This document shows, in pieces, positions 46,101 through 55,600 of a stretch of 64,000 nt of DNA (position 1 is its first letter; every line of letters begins with the position of its first letter). The notes beneath the pieces are model-generated. The model saw only the letters and a list, made by a program, of their open reading frames with translations. It made no database searches and had not been told where the DNA came from. The position numbers and the translations under genes were made by a program. Source of the DNA: Larkinella humicola (GTDB taxonomy: Bacteria > Bacteroidota > Bacteroidia > Cytophagales > Spirosomataceae); assembly GCF_008727875.1 (NCBI RefSeq), contig NZ_VTWS01000008.1, positions 1-64,000 on the forward strand, read 5' to 3'.

Positions 46101-46295
46101 GCCCCACTGGGCCGGGCCGTCATTGGCGGACTGATTGCCTCGACCCTGGCCGCGCTGTACATCGTGCCGCAGGTCTACGTCTGGTTGCAGCGAAATACGA
46201 ATTACGTTGACCCATCCCTGCTGCCCGACGACACGACTGCCGACCATCCGGTTGTTGAAACTCTCGATTTTGAACCCCAACCCGTTCATCCTTAA
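43110..46295 (+). CDS. RND efflux permease with altered proton-relay motif
   Basis: A 1061-aa twelve-helix RND protein of full length. In TM4 the motif reads GVLVD400-Q401-ATVTIEN: the first relay Asp is kept but the second, present as DD in HAE1 pumps and in the other pump of this window, is Gln. Heavy-metal (HME) pumps such as CusA also keep only one Asp, but the sequence around it (VDQATVTIENIHQH) is nearer to HAE-type. The periplasmic loops are long. Together with the two-component pair, a metal or organic cation substrate is possible; the substrate is unknown. Confidence 0.9.
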   Translation: MSLLATSLKRPIAVLVLVTGVVMFSILSAMRIPIDIFPRLNSPTIYVIEPYGGMSPAQMEGFFATRMQDQFLYIGGIREIQSRSVQGLTIVKLAFYEGSDMAQAAAEVAIQVNRAMKFFPPGALPPQVVRYDASSVPIGDLVFSSKTRSLAEIHELAVTRIRPLFSTVPGLTAPPPIGTNSRTIVINLNPDKVRSLNLSPDEVVEALAANNAMTPSGNIRIDNTTYITTLNSLEDQVADFSRIPVVTQGHRTVFLGDVATVLDGSDVTAGYALVNGNRSSYIPVVKTADASTWDVVTRLKAKLPEMRGLLPDDIEVNYEFDQSVFVINAVESLLFEGGLGAILTGLMVLLFLGDWRSSVIVIITIPVSIIAAVLGLSLAGQTINIMTLSGLALAIGVLVDQATVTIENIHQHLDMGKPRKQAIFDACKEVALPLLLILLCILAVFAPSFIMTGVPRAMFLPLSLSIGFAMTVSYFLAQSLVPVLANWLMKDHVHKADHEAKKPGFFERVRVGFVGQTGRLLQRNGLILTLYFVGILALAGVGFVLIGKDMLPVTNSGQMVIRMKTPDGTRLERTEERVSELLALVDEVSGGNLAVSSAYVGVVPTNYATSNLYVNTSGTNDAVIKVGLTKGFHTNMQDLKERIRLAVQDQLPDLTLSFEPADLTEKLMSGGASTPIEVMVAGRNMKQIAGYANQLVDSLADVSYLRDVRILQPLKFPVINITLDRQKLAMMGLNLQQAARSITASTSSSRYTEKNQWLDKQSAYTYQVQVQIPEYDMRNMTQLESIPLVAGQTRPVLGDVATFSMDTLPGEYDRIGPRRFVTVSANVHHRDLGTATQAVEATIAKLGETPNGLITEVKGMSSLLTETLDSLQLGLGIAVLVIFLLLAANYQSFKLSFVVLSTVPAVIVGSIGLLLLTGSTLNLQSYMGIIMSTGISVANAILIVTNAERLRWEYRNVTRAAIDSVGLRLRPVLMTSFAMVAGMVPMAMGTGEAGEQVAPLGRAVIGGLIASTLAALYIVPQVYVWLQRNTNYVDPSLLPDDTTADHPVVETLDFEPQPVHP

Positions 46296-46299
46296 GCGT

Positions 46300-47406
46300 A
46301 TGAAAATCACCGAATATAGTCGTTTGCTGGTCCTGCTGGGCCTTTGCACACTGAGTAGCTGTAACTCGTCCGACTCGGCGCAGACGGTTATGAAAAAGAA
46401 AAAGACCACCAAACCGGTGGCCGAAACCAACTACCGCATTGGCGCCGTGTCGCGGCAACCGGTGGGGCAAACCGTGCAACTGCCGGGCGAATTTCACCCC
46501 TATCAGGAAGTCACCATCTACCCCCGCGCGACGGGTTTTGTGGATCGGGTGCTGGTCGACCGGGGTTCGGCGGTACGAAAGGGCCAGGTGCTCATGACGA
46601 TCGACGCACCCGAAACCGAAGAGCGGCTGGCGGCTACCCGTTCCAATTCGCTCAAAGCTCAGGCTATGCTGGTGGCCAGTCGCGAACATTACCGGCGGTT
46701 ACTGGCCAGTAACAAGGTCCCCGGCTCCGTATCGGCTTTGGATCTCGAAACCGCCCTGGCGCGGGTGCATGCCGACAGTGCGTCGTTGCTGGGCGAAGAA
46801 GCCAATTACCGCGCCATGGCCAAACTCAAATCCTACCTGACCGTTGCGGCTCCGTTCGATGGGTTCATCACCGAGCGGAACGTTCACCCCGGGGCGCTGG
46901 TCGGAACCGGGGCACGGCAGGACCGGCCCATGCTGGTGCTGCAACAGCAAAACCGCCTGCGGCTGGTTTTCGATGTTCCCGAAACCTACAGCAGCCAGCT
47001 CCGGAAAAGCGAAGCGTTGGCGTTCACCGTCAGTGCCCTGCCGGGCAAGGTCTTCAAAGGGAAAATTAGCCGCCGGTCGGGCACGATGAACCAAAAGTTC
47101 CGCTCCGAAACGGTCGAAATCGATGTAGACAACCCAAACCGCCAGCTTCAGCCCGGCATGTTTGCCGACATCAGCCTGTCGGCCACCGGAACGCCCGGTG
47201 CGCTGGCGGTTCCCACATCGGCGGTTGTTGCCTCTACGGAGGGTCAATACGTCATCAAAGTCGAGGACGGCCGGGCCAAGCGTGTGGCGATTCGGCGGGG
47301 CCAGAAATCCGGCGACATGATTGAAATTTTCGGCGATTTACGCGACAACGACCAAGTCATTTTCAACGCCCGGGAAACCATCAAAGAGGGAACGGCGATT
47401 CAGTAG
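46300..47406 (+). CDS. RND periplasmic adaptor lipoprotein
   Basis: A 368-aa membrane-fusion protein. The ATG at 46300, 4 bases after the pump stop, gives a lipoprotein signal (LLGLCTLSSC), so it is lipid-anchored; the longer open frame lies inside the pump gene. Lipoyl halves are YPRATGFVDRVLVDRGSAVR and VAAPFDGFITERNVHPGALV, with an alpha-hairpin between and a beta-barrel/MPD domain after. The gene order TolC-RND-MFP is less common than MFP-RND-TolC. Confidence 0.9.
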   Translation: MKITEYSRLLVLLGLCTLSSCNSSDSAQTVMKKKKTTKPVAETNYRIGAVSRQPVGQTVQLPGEFHPYQEVTIYPRATGFVDRVLVDRGSAVRKGQVLMTIDAPETEERLAATRSNSLKAQAMLVASREHYRRLLASNKVPGSVSALDLETALARVHADSASLLGEEANYRAMAKLKSYLTVAAPFDGFITERNVHPGALVGTGARQDRPMLVLQQQNRLRLVFDVPETYSSQLRKSEALAFTVSALPGKVFKGKISRRSGTMNQKFRSETVEIDVDNPNRQLQPGMFADISLSATGTPGALAVPTSAVVASTEGQYVIKVEDGRAKRVAIRRGQKSGDMIEIFGDLRDNDQVIFNARETIKEGTAIQ

Positions 47407-47480
47407 ATACGGTAATCGGGTAAACCGGAAAACCGTCTGCACCAAACCTTTCAAAGACCCGTCCGGTTATATGAAGCACG

Positions 47481-47873
47481 ATGGAACAACCCCATAAACT
47501 TCCCGCCAAAACGCCGGGGCCCGCCGATTACCTGGCCAACGAACGAACCTTTCTGGCCTGGATACGAACCAGTGTAGCCCTGATGGGCTTCGGGTTTGTC
47601 ATTGTCAAATTCGCCCTTTTCATCCGCCAGCTTAGCGTCGCCCTCGGCGAAGGAACGGTTTTGCCCTCGAAAGGCTATTCGGCGGTCATCGGCGTGTTGA
47701 TGGTGGCTCTGGGGGCCGTCCTGGCCCTGCTGGCTTTCTTCCGGTACCGATCGGTCGAAAAACAACTCAACGAAAACGTTTTCTTCCCCTCTCAACGGCT
47801 TTCGCTCCTGCTGACTCTAAGCATCGTCATTGGGGCTATCCTCCTGATTCTGTACCTTTTACCCGGCATTTAA
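47481..47873 (+). CDS. YidH/DUF202-family membrane protein
   Basis: A 130-aa protein with three membrane helices (about 30-50, 74-95, 108-128) and the DUF202 block NERTFLAWIRTSVALMGFGF. Family function is unknown. It lies 74 bases after the adaptor gene, perhaps co-transcribed with the efflux operon, and ends 12 bases from the convergent TetR gene. Confidence 0.85.
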   Translation: MEQPHKLPAKTPGPADYLANERTFLAWIRTSVALMGFGFVIVKFALFIRQLSVALGEGTVLPSKGYSAVIGVLMVALGAVLALLAFFRYRSVEKQLNENVFFPSQRLSLLLTLSIVIGAILLILYLLPGI

Positions 47874-47885
47874 TTCGGATGGCAT

Positions 47886-48596
47886 TCAAAACCGGGCCGT
47901 GTCCAGCGACGAGAACAGCAGGTGACGCAGAAAGGTCAACAAGGGATCTTTGTCGCCGACCGGGTTCTGCGATTCGGGATCAAAATCGGTCAGTGACGGT
48001 AAGTGTTGCATAAAAAATGCCTGGTAATGAGCGGTTTCGATCAGGGAGCTGGCACGCGACCGGGCGTAGGGATAGCCGGGGCGGTATTCCAGAATGATGC
48101 CAGCGATGCGGCTGCACAAGTCTTTATACGGTTTGAAGAGTTGCTCCCGGTTGTCTTCCGTCACGTGGTGCGTCAGATAGGCTTTACTCGCTTCCTGAAT
48201 CACGATGCTGTGCAAAGCCGGAATATCCATGTCGTCCGCTTCCGTCGATACGTTGAGGGCCGATAGGTCTTTCAGCAGCAGCAGCTTTAGTATACGCTCC
48301 AGTTTCTCCCGCGAATCGGTCAGGTTATTGGTCTGGAACAGCACCTGGTATTCCAGCCACTGCCAGTACCAGGCCACCAGATACACCAGCAACCGGTGTT
48401 TATTTTCAAAATACCGGTAAATACTGGCCTCTTTGGTGTTGATCCGCTCCGCAAGCTTTCGGAACGTCATCTCTTCAAATCCAATTTCGGCCATCAACTG
48501 AATGCCCTGCCGAACGATCCGGCGACCCAGTTCTGAGCTTTCCGGATCACGTAGAAAAAGCTTCCCGTTCATCCGAACCACAACGGTGTATTCCAT
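47886..48596 (-). CDS. TetR-family regulator divergent from the ABC/HlyD/TolC operon
   Basis: A 236-aa regulator with HTH at about 24-70 (MAEIGFEEMTFRKLAERINTK, SIYRYFENKHRLL) and a long C-terminal helical domain, including SQNPVGDKDPLLTFLRHLLF. It differs from the tandem TetR pair. It is transcribed away from the transporter genes, and a 17-bp palindrome at 48680-48696 overlaps the predicted start of their transcript. It is likely their repressor. Start MEYTVVV; a second ATG eight codons in is possible. Confidence 0.85.
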   Translation of the reverse strand: MEYTVVVRMNGKLFLRDPESSELGRRIVRQGIQLMAEIGFEEMTFRKLAERINTKEASIYRYFENKHRLLVYLVAWYWQWLEYQVLFQTNNLTDSREKLERILKLLLLKDLSALNVSTEADDMDIPALHSIVIQEASKAYLTHHVTEDNREQLFKPYKDLCSRIAGIILEYRPGYPYARSRASSLIETAHYQAFFMQHLPSLTDFDPESQNPVGDKDPLLTFLRHLLFSSLDTARF

Positions 48597-48665
48597 TTAG
48601 CGCGTCTATTTACTGTGCAATAGAAAATTCGTACACAAAGAAACAAACTTTCAGGAATAAAAGTT

Positions 48666-48673
48666 ATGTTTGC
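48666..48673 (+). promoter_or_regulatory. -7 box of the ABC/HlyD/TolC operon
   Basis: TATGTTTG matches TAnnTTTG exactly, 39 bases ahead of the ATG. No clear -33 TTTG is at the usual distance, as might be the case for a regulated promoter. Confidence 0.5.
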
Positions 48674-48679
48674 AAGAAT

Positions 48680-48696
48680 GATAGTTTTACTATCAG
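48680..48696. promoter_or_regulatory. Candidate operator of the divergent TetR
   Basis: TGATAGTTTTACTATCA: 7-bp inverted arms around TTT. It lies right at the start site predicted from the -7 box at 48666, an ideal position for repression. Confidence 0.6.
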
Positions 48697-48712
48697 TTAA
48701 GAAAGCAATTTT

Positions 48713-49717
48713 ATGGCACCTATACATTCGTATCAACAACCCCCACCAACCCCCACCCAACGGCTTCTCCGGCTGCTCGGAACCGAAAAAAAAGACATTG
48801 GGTACATTTATCTCTACGCCCTGATTACGGGCTTGATCAGCCTCTCTCTGCCGCTCGGTATTCAGGCGGTTTTCAACCTGGTGTCCAGCGGACTGGTGTT
48901 CAGTTCGGTCTACGTCCTAATCGGGCTGGTGGTGGTGGGCGTGCTGGCAGCCGGGTTGCTGGTGGTGGGTCAAATGACGCTGGTGGAAGTGCTGCAGCAA
49001 CGCATTTTTGCCAAAGCAGCTTTTGAGTTTGCCTACCGGCTCCCCCGGATTCAGCCCGAAGCACTCTCGGCGTATTACCCCCCCGAGTTGATGAACCGGT
49101 TTTTCGACGTCCTGACGATTCAGAAGGGATTACCCAAATTATTGATCGACCTGACGGCGGCCGCAGTACAAATTCTGTTTGGGCTCATCCTGCTCTCGTT
49201 CTACCACCCGGTTTTTCTCGGATTTGGTTTTTTTACCCTGCTGGTCATTTTGGGCGTTAGCTGGCTCTACGGGCCACGCGGCATTCGGACGAGCCTGGAT
49301 GAATCCAAATACAAATACAAGGTGGTCAGTTGCCTGGAAGAATTCGCCCATGATCTCCCCCGCTACCGCCATCAGAACGACCCGGAGCCGATCGACCGGA
49401 TCGACGAACTGGTCGCCAATTATGTATCGAATCGCAATTCGCACTTTAGCGTTCTGAAACGGTTCTTTTACAGTGCCATCGCCTTCCGGACGCTGATCAC
49501 CGGCGGTTTGCTCATTCTGGGAACCTCCCTGGTGATCAGCCGGGAAATGACGCTGGGCCAGTTTGTGGCGGCCGAACTGGTGATCGTCCTGATTTCCGGA
49601 TCGGTGGAGAAACTGATTTCGGGCATCGACACGGTTTTCGACATGCTGACCGCCGTCGAAAAAATTGCCAACGTAACGGATTTACCACTCGAAACCGAAC
49701 CAGCGACTCATGCTTAA
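48713..49717 (+). CDS. ABC exporter transmembrane domain protein without ATPase domain
   Basis: A 334-aa protein resembling the membrane domain of type I secretion ABC transporters. It has helices near 30-52, 66-88, 148-185 and 258-292, with cytoplasmic coupling helices (LDESKYKYKVVSCLEEF; VLKRFFYSAIAFR). The frame ends at TDLPLETEPATHA, where normal exporters continue with an ATP-binding domain of about 240 residues. No Walker A, signature LSGGQ or Walker B motif is present here or in the next two genes. The stop overlaps the HlyD start by 8 bases. Energy for export must come from an NBD elsewhere or from another mechanism. Confidence 0.75.
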   Translation: MAPIHSYQQPPPTPTQRLLRLLGTEKKDIGYIYLYALITGLISLSLPLGIQAVFNLVSSGLVFSSVYVLIGLVVVGVLAAGLLVVGQMTLVEVLQQRIFAKAAFEFAYRLPRIQPEALSAYYPPELMNRFFDVLTIQKGLPKLLIDLTAAAVQILFGLILLSFYHPVFLGFGFFTLLVILGVSWLYGPRGIRTSLDESKYKYKVVSCLEEFAHDLPRYRHQNDPEPIDRIDELVANYVSNRNSHFSVLKRFFYSAIAFRTLITGGLLILGTSLVISREMTLGQFVAAELVIVLISGSVEKLISGIDTVFDMLTAVEKIANVTDLPLETEPATHA

Positions 49718-51062
49718 CCTATCCAACCAGCGGGTTGATGAGGCACTGTTCACCCATTACCCGCTCAAAACCCTCCGAACCCTCCCCCAACCCGACAGCG
49801 GTCGGCGGTTGGGTCGCTGGATGCTGGCTCTGTTACTCATCGGCCTGTGTGTTATGTTTTTACCGTGGCAGCAGAACCTCAACGGCGAAGGAACCGTCAC
49901 GGCGCTGACCCCCCAGGATCGTCCGCAAACCATCCAGAACGCCATTGCCGGACGGATCGAACGCTGGCGAATTCAGGAGGGGCAGTATGTCAAAAAAGGC
50001 GATACGATGCTGGTGATCTCTGAAATCAAAGACGAGTATTTTGATCCCAGACTGCCCCAGCGACTCGACGAACAACTCGACGCCAAGCAAGGCAGCCTGG
50101 AAGCCACCGATGCCAAAATCTCGGCCCTCGACGGACAGATTGCCGCCCTCAAAACCGGGTTACAGGTCAAACTGGCGTCGGCCCGAAACAAGATTCGTCA
50201 GAGCGCGTTCAAAGTGACCAGCGACAGCACGGACCTGCTCGCCGAACGGAAGAATTACCAGATTGCCCTCGACCGGCTGGAGCGGTATGAAAAGGGGTAC
50301 AAAAACGGTCTGTTTTCACTCACCGACCTCGAATCCCGGCGACTGAAAGTGCAGCAGGACTACGCCAAGGTGATTGCCTGGGAGAACAAGCTGAACGTGT
50401 CGCGGCAGGAACTGGTCAACGCCCGGCTCGACCTGAACACGATTCAGGCCGATTACCAGGAGAAGATTGCCAAAGCCCTCTCGGACCGCAGTTCGGCGGT
50501 TTCGTACCGGGCCGAAGCCGACGGCGAGATTTCCAAAATCCGGAATAAAATCAGCAGCGTAGACGTTCGGCGGGGGTTATACGTCGTTCGTGCACCGCAG
50601 GATGGCTACGTGGTTCGGTCGTTGAAATTCGGAATTGGCGAGACCATCAAGGAGGGCGAATCCATCGCTACCCTGCAACCCGCCAACCCGTCCATTGCCG
50701 TCGAACTCTACGTTCGGGCGATGGACGTGCCGTTGATTCAGCGCGGGCGCGAAGTCCGGATTCAGTTCGATGGCTGGCCAGCCATTCAGTTTTCGGGCTG
50801 GCCGACAGTGGCCGTCGGTACGTTCGGGGGCGAGGTGGCCGTTATCGATGCCGTTAGCAGTGTCAACGGGAAATACCGCCTGCTGGTGCGGCCCAAAGCC
50901 CGGCCCAGCGACCAGCCCTGGCCCAAACAGTTGCGCGTTGGTTCCGGCGTGTATGGCTGGGTCATGCTCGACGACGTACCGATCTGGTACGAGATCTGGC
51001 GGCAGTTGAACGGTTTTCCGCCCAGTTTGAAAGAAGAACCTAAAGAGGAAAAGAAGGCATGA
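49710..51062 (+). CDS. HlyD-family periplasmic adaptor
   Basis: A 450-aa adaptor with one N-terminal membrane helix (about 35-53). It has a lipoyl half NAIAGRIERWRIQEGQYVKK, a long coiled-coil hairpin (about 110-285) and the second lipoyl half YVVRAPQDGYVVRSLKFGIG, then a beta-barrel. It is of the type used with ABC exporters. It overlaps the ABC membrane-domain gene by 8 bases and the TolC gene by 4 (ATGA), implying a three-part envelope assembly. Confidence 0.9.
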   Translation: MLNLSNQRVDEALFTHYPLKTLRTLPQPDSGRRLGRWMLALLLIGLCVMFLPWQQNLNGEGTVTALTPQDRPQTIQNAIAGRIERWRIQEGQYVKKGDTMLVISEIKDEYFDPRLPQRLDEQLDAKQGSLEATDAKISALDGQIAALKTGLQVKLASARNKIRQSAFKVTSDSTDLLAERKNYQIALDRLERYEKGYKNGLFSLTDLESRRLKVQQDYAKVIAWENKLNVSRQELVNARLDLNTIQADYQEKIAKALSDRSSAVSYRAEADGEISKIRNKISSVDVRRGLYVVRAPQDGYVVRSLKFGIGETIKEGESIATLQPANPSIAVELYVRAMDVPLIQRGREVRIQFDGWPAIQFSGWPTVAVGTFGGEVAVIDAVSSVNGKYRLLVRPKARPSDQPWPKQLRVGSGVYGWVMLDDVPIWYEIWRQLNGFPPSLKEEPKEEKKA

Positions 51063-52519
51063 AGCGTCTCATCCTACTCTATGGGCTCTTGCTGGGTGGC
51101 GCGGTGTCCGGCAAAACATTCGGACAAACCCCGACTCCCTCTCCGGACACGACGGTTTTTACGGCGGCCGATTTCTACCGGGTCGTTTCGCAGTACCACC
51201 CGATTGTCCGGCAGGCCGCTTTGCTGAACGAGGAAGCCCGGCAGGAAATCCGCCAGGCACAGGGCGCATTCGACCCGAAGCTGTTTTCGGCTTATGACCG
51301 CAAGGAATTCGGCAATAATCTGTATTACGACAAGTGGCAATCCGGGTTGGCGATTCCGGTTTTGCCGGGCGGGATCGACGTTAAGATGACCTATGACCGC
51401 AACCGGGGCGAGTACCTGAATCCGGAATACCGGGTGCCTTCAACCGGTCTGGCGGCCGTAGGTCTGAGCGTCCCGATCGGGCAGGGTTTGCTGATCGACG
51501 CCCGGCGCAATGCCTTGCGTCAGGCGCAGTTGGCGGTCAATCTGGCGGATGCCGATCGGTTGAAACTGATCAACAAAACGCTGTTCGATGCGGCCAAAAC
51601 CTACTGGGACTGGTATATGACCTACCAGCAGTTTCAGTTGATCCGGCAGGGCTACCAACTGGCCGACACCCGGTTTCGGGCCATGCGGGAACGGGCCGCC
51701 CTGGGCGATGTGGCTCCCATCGACACTACCGAAGCCCTGATTACGGTGCAGGACCGGCTGGTGCAACTCCAACAGGCGGAAGTTGACTGGCAGAACGCCC
51801 GCTTGCGGCTGACGGCTTTTCTGTGGATCAGCGATGATGCGAACACCCCGCCCAAGCCGGTTGACCTGCCCCTGGCGGTGGTGCCGCAGACCGCTCCGCT
51901 CGATCGAACCACCGAAGCCCAACTGCAAAATCTGCTGAGTCGGGCGGCCGAACAACACCCGGAATTACTGAGCCTGGCGGCCAAAGGACAACAACTGGCG
52001 GTGGAAGAACGGTTTCGGCGGTCGTTGCTGCAACCCCAGATCACGCTGAATGCCAGTTTGTTGAGCCGCACGCCCTTGACGGGGCTGGGATACGATGGCC
52101 CCAGCTACTACGCGTTTCGGCCCGAGAACCACAAAATTGGTCTGGATTTGACGTTTCCGCTCTTCCTGCGCAAAGAGCGCGGCAAGCTTCGGCAGGTGCA
52201 GATCAAAAGCCAGCAGTTGAACCTCGAACGGCAGCAAACCGGCCGCGATATTGCCAACGACGTACAGGCCGCCTGGAACGAACTGAAGACGCTGGAAGGT
52301 CTGATTTCCGTTCAGCAACAGACGGTTGCCAACCAGCAAACGCTGGTGCGGGCCGAACAGCAGAAGTTCGACATCGGTGAAAGTTCGCTCTTTCTGATCA
52401 ACAGCCGAGAAACTAAACTGATTGATTTACAGATCAAACTGGAAGAATTACGGGCCAAATACCAGAAAGCCGTAGCCACCCTTTGGTACGCAGCCGGTAC
52501 CAACGCAGGATCGATGTAA
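51059..52519 (+). CDS. TolC-family outer-membrane protein of the ABC/HlyD system
   Basis: A 486-aa outer-membrane channel protein with a signal peptide (MKRLILLYGLLLGGAVSG) and two OEP repeats (about 35-225, 270-480). Helices are typical (ARQEIRQAQGAFDPKLFSAY; LRQVQIKSQQLNLERQQTGR). Start overlaps the HlyD stop (ATGA). Last gene of the operon; an intrinsic-type hairpin follows at 52527. Confidence 0.9.
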   Translation: MKRLILLYGLLLGGAVSGKTFGQTPTPSPDTTVFTAADFYRVVSQYHPIVRQAALLNEEARQEIRQAQGAFDPKLFSAYDRKEFGNNLYYDKWQSGLAIPVLPGGIDVKMTYDRNRGEYLNPEYRVPSTGLAAVGLSVPIGQGLLIDARRNALRQAQLAVNLADADRLKLINKTLFDAAKTYWDWYMTYQQFQLIRQGYQLADTRFRAMRERAALGDVAPIDTTEALITVQDRLVQLQQAEVDWQNARLRLTAFLWISDDANTPPKPVDLPLAVVPQTAPLDRTTEAQLQNLLSRAAEQHPELLSLAAKGQQLAVEERFRRSLLQPQITLNASLLSRTPLTGLGYDGPSYYAFRPENHKIGLDLTFPLFLRKERGKLRQVQIKSQQLNLERQQTGRDIANDVQAAWNELKTLEGLISVQQQTVANQQTLVRAEQQKFDIGESSLFLINSRETKLIDLQIKLEELRAKYQKAVATLWYAAGTNAGSM

Positions 52520-52526
52520 TCACAAA

Positions 52527-52561
52527 TTCGATTGGTCATTCCTCCGGGATGACCAATCGAA
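52527..52561. terminator. Bidirectional terminator-like hairpin
   Basis: A perfect 13-bp stem TTCGATTGGTCAT/ATGACCAATCGAA around a 9-base loop, in the 83-base gap between convergent genes. It can serve both the TolC and FG-GAP transcripts; no long U-tract is present. Confidence 0.6.
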
Positions 52562-52602
52562 TGCCATCAAAGGGATCTCCTGAAACCAAATGAACCGTGG
52601 AC

Positions 52603-55600
52603 CTATGGCACATACCGGTTGAACTGCAGCCCCTGCCCATACACTGCCGTGACCAGTACTGGGTCCAGCCCTTTGCCGGAAACCACCAGCGACTTCCGGG
52701 CATCGCCGGTAATGAACAGGCCACTTTCGCGGGGCATGAGCGGTTTGAAATGGCCACGACCGTCGCCCAGCAACACCAGCCCGAACGACGCATCCTGACG
52801 CCCCATGTTGACTTCGTTCGGATAAAAATTGCCGGTCAACACCGCATCCATCTTGCCATCGTGGTTTACATCCTGCGGAATAATTTCAAAAACCGGTGAC
52901 TGCTGCGCCAGGCGCGGCAAGGGCGTTACTTTAAATTCACCATTGCCCCGATTTTCGAGGTAGGCACTTTCCAGGTACGTGGCCTCAACCTGATAGGCTC
53001 CGTCGAGGTCGTCGCGGGTCAGTAGCTCGTCAAATGTCACCTTTGCGTAATCGGCATACCGCTGGTATTTACGCCGGAACTGAATCACCTGCTGGTTCAG
53101 CGCATCGCGGGGGATGGCCGGATATTGAACGCCCTTGATAAAATACCCCATCAGCGGATCGAACGTGCCGTCTTTGTTAAAATCTTTTGCGATCATCTTG
53201 ATCGGCTCTTTCTCCGACGCCCGGTAGAGCGTATTCAGCCCTTCATTGCCGGCGATGTAGTCCAGATCACCGTCGTTGTCGAAATCGCCCTGGGCGAGGG
53301 AATTCCACCAACCGGTACAATGACCGGGCCGCCGGAGCGGTGATGAGTGAATGAGTGAATGAGTGAATTGCCTACCGGATTCATTTTTTATGAGGGTTAA
53401 AGGCATCCATTCGCCGGCTATTAGCAGGTCGGGCCACTGGTCGTTGTTGGTGTCGGTCCAGAGGGCGGTGCAGACCAAACCGGCTTTCAGTAAATCGGGG
53501 CAAAGCTGGGCGGTGACGTCCGTAAACGTGCCGGAACCGTTTTTGGTGTCGTTGCGGAGCAGATAACTCCGGGCCGGAAGCGGGTACTGACCGGGAATCT
53601 GCCGTCCTCCGACGAACAGATCGAGGTCTCCGTCACGGTCGTAATCAGCCGCCACCACGCAGGAACCGCTGCCCGACACGTCCGGCAAAGCCTTCGCCGG
53701 AGCCGGGCTGAAATTACCCTTTCCGTCGTTCACGTACAGCCGGTCCTGGTAAAAAGATTGGTCGGACGCAGGCCGTTCGGCTCCCCCGCCGACCACGTAC
53801 AGATCCAGGTCTCTATCGCCGTCAGCGTCGAACAACAGGGCAGCCGTATCGTCGTGGTTGGAGTGAATCGGGAACGGTTTTTTGGTAAACCCACCGGTTA
53901 TCGTCCGGATCAGAAAACAGGCTTCGCTGCCCCGGTAGGTTCCGCCCACGAAGCAATCGTCCAGACCATCGCCGTTGATGTCGCCGGATGCCAGCGCAAA
54001 ACCGGTACGCGACAGCATTTTGTGCAAAGCTGCTGTTTGTTTAAAATCCACAAAACCCGAAGAGCGGTGCTGAAAATCCAGCGGAATTTCGTCCGTCACA
54101 TTTGCAAACAGCGGTTTGGCGGTTACCGGATTCGCTTTGAGTTCGTTCTTTCCGGCCTGACTGAACCGAAGCGTCAGGCGTTGGTTTGCCGGAATCCGAT
54201 ATTGCTTTTCGGACAAACCGCCCGGCCATTCCACCAGCAACGAATCGATTCCCGTTGATTTTCCGAGTCCAAAATACAGAAGCGGCTCAACCGACGACTG
54301 AAACCCGCGCACCACCGAGAGTTCGGCGTATTGCTGTTGTCCGCCCGCCCAGAGTGTAACTTTCGCACCAATGCCCTGCCGGTTTCCTGCCTGGCCCTCC
54401 AGTTTGATGGACACATACGGCGCCGGTTTTTGCTGCTGCACCCGGTTTTGGTACACCAGCGCTTCGGAATCGATGGTGTTGACGACCAGATCCAGATCGC
54501 CATCGCCGTCCAGATCAGCATAAGCAGCGCCGTTGGAATACGACAGATCGGCCAGCCCCCAGGCCTTCGAGACGTCCGTAAACGCCAGATCACCGGCGTT
54601 CTGGTAGGCGTAATTCGGCACTTTCACCTCCGGCACTTTCCGGATCAACTCCTCGCGTTTGTCCTTCTGAAATTCGGCCGTACCGAAACCGGAAAACTCC
54701 TCGGTGAACTGAATAAAATCGCGGTCGGTCACATCCCGACGGTAGCCATTGGTAATGTAGAGGTCCTTGCGACCGTCGTTGTCGTAATCAGCCAGCAGCG
54801 CGGCCCAACTCCAGTCGGTTTTGGCAACCCCCGCCAGCAGTCCGATTTCACTGAAAACCGGCACCGTATGTTTCTCGTCCGTTCCTTTATGAACCCCCAG
54901 ATTCAGTTGCAGCGAATTGCGCATGTACTGCATCTGGTAGCGATACGGTTCCGAAATGCTCAGTTCCTTGCGGTCGTAATCCTGTCCGGCGAGCATCTTT
55001 TTCTGCCGCGCGTTTTCTTCCGGCAACATGTCGAGCTGGAAAATATCGGGTAAACCGTCGTTGTTAAAATCGGCCACATCGACGCCCATGCCATACAGGC
55101 TCGTGTGCGCCGTGGCCTGTCGAATCACATTGGTAAACATGGGATTCCGGGGGGCGGTTTTTCCGGTATTCAGATACAGAATGTCGCTGCTGATGAAGTC
55201 ATTCGAACAGTAAATGTCGGGATAACCATCTTTGTTGAGATCGCTGATGGCCAGGCCCAACCCCAGGCCTTCATAGATAATACCGGCTTGCCGAGAAATA
55301 TCCTTAAAAACCGGGTGGCCCTGCGGACCAACACCGTCGTTGCGGTACAATTTACCGGTGCTGGGATACGAACCGTCGTTGATCGTAGCGCGGAGGTAGT
55401 TCGGATTTTGCAGATCGGGACCGGTATTGAGCAGATAGGCATCGAGATCGCCGTCGAGGTCATAATCAAAAAAGGCGGTTTGGGTCGTAAAGTTGGCATC
55501 CGCCAGACCATAGGCTGCGGCCATTTCCTTAAAAACCGGCTTGCCTTTTTGAACGCCCTGATTGATGAACAGCAGGTTTTCCGAGTGGGGCATGGCCGGG

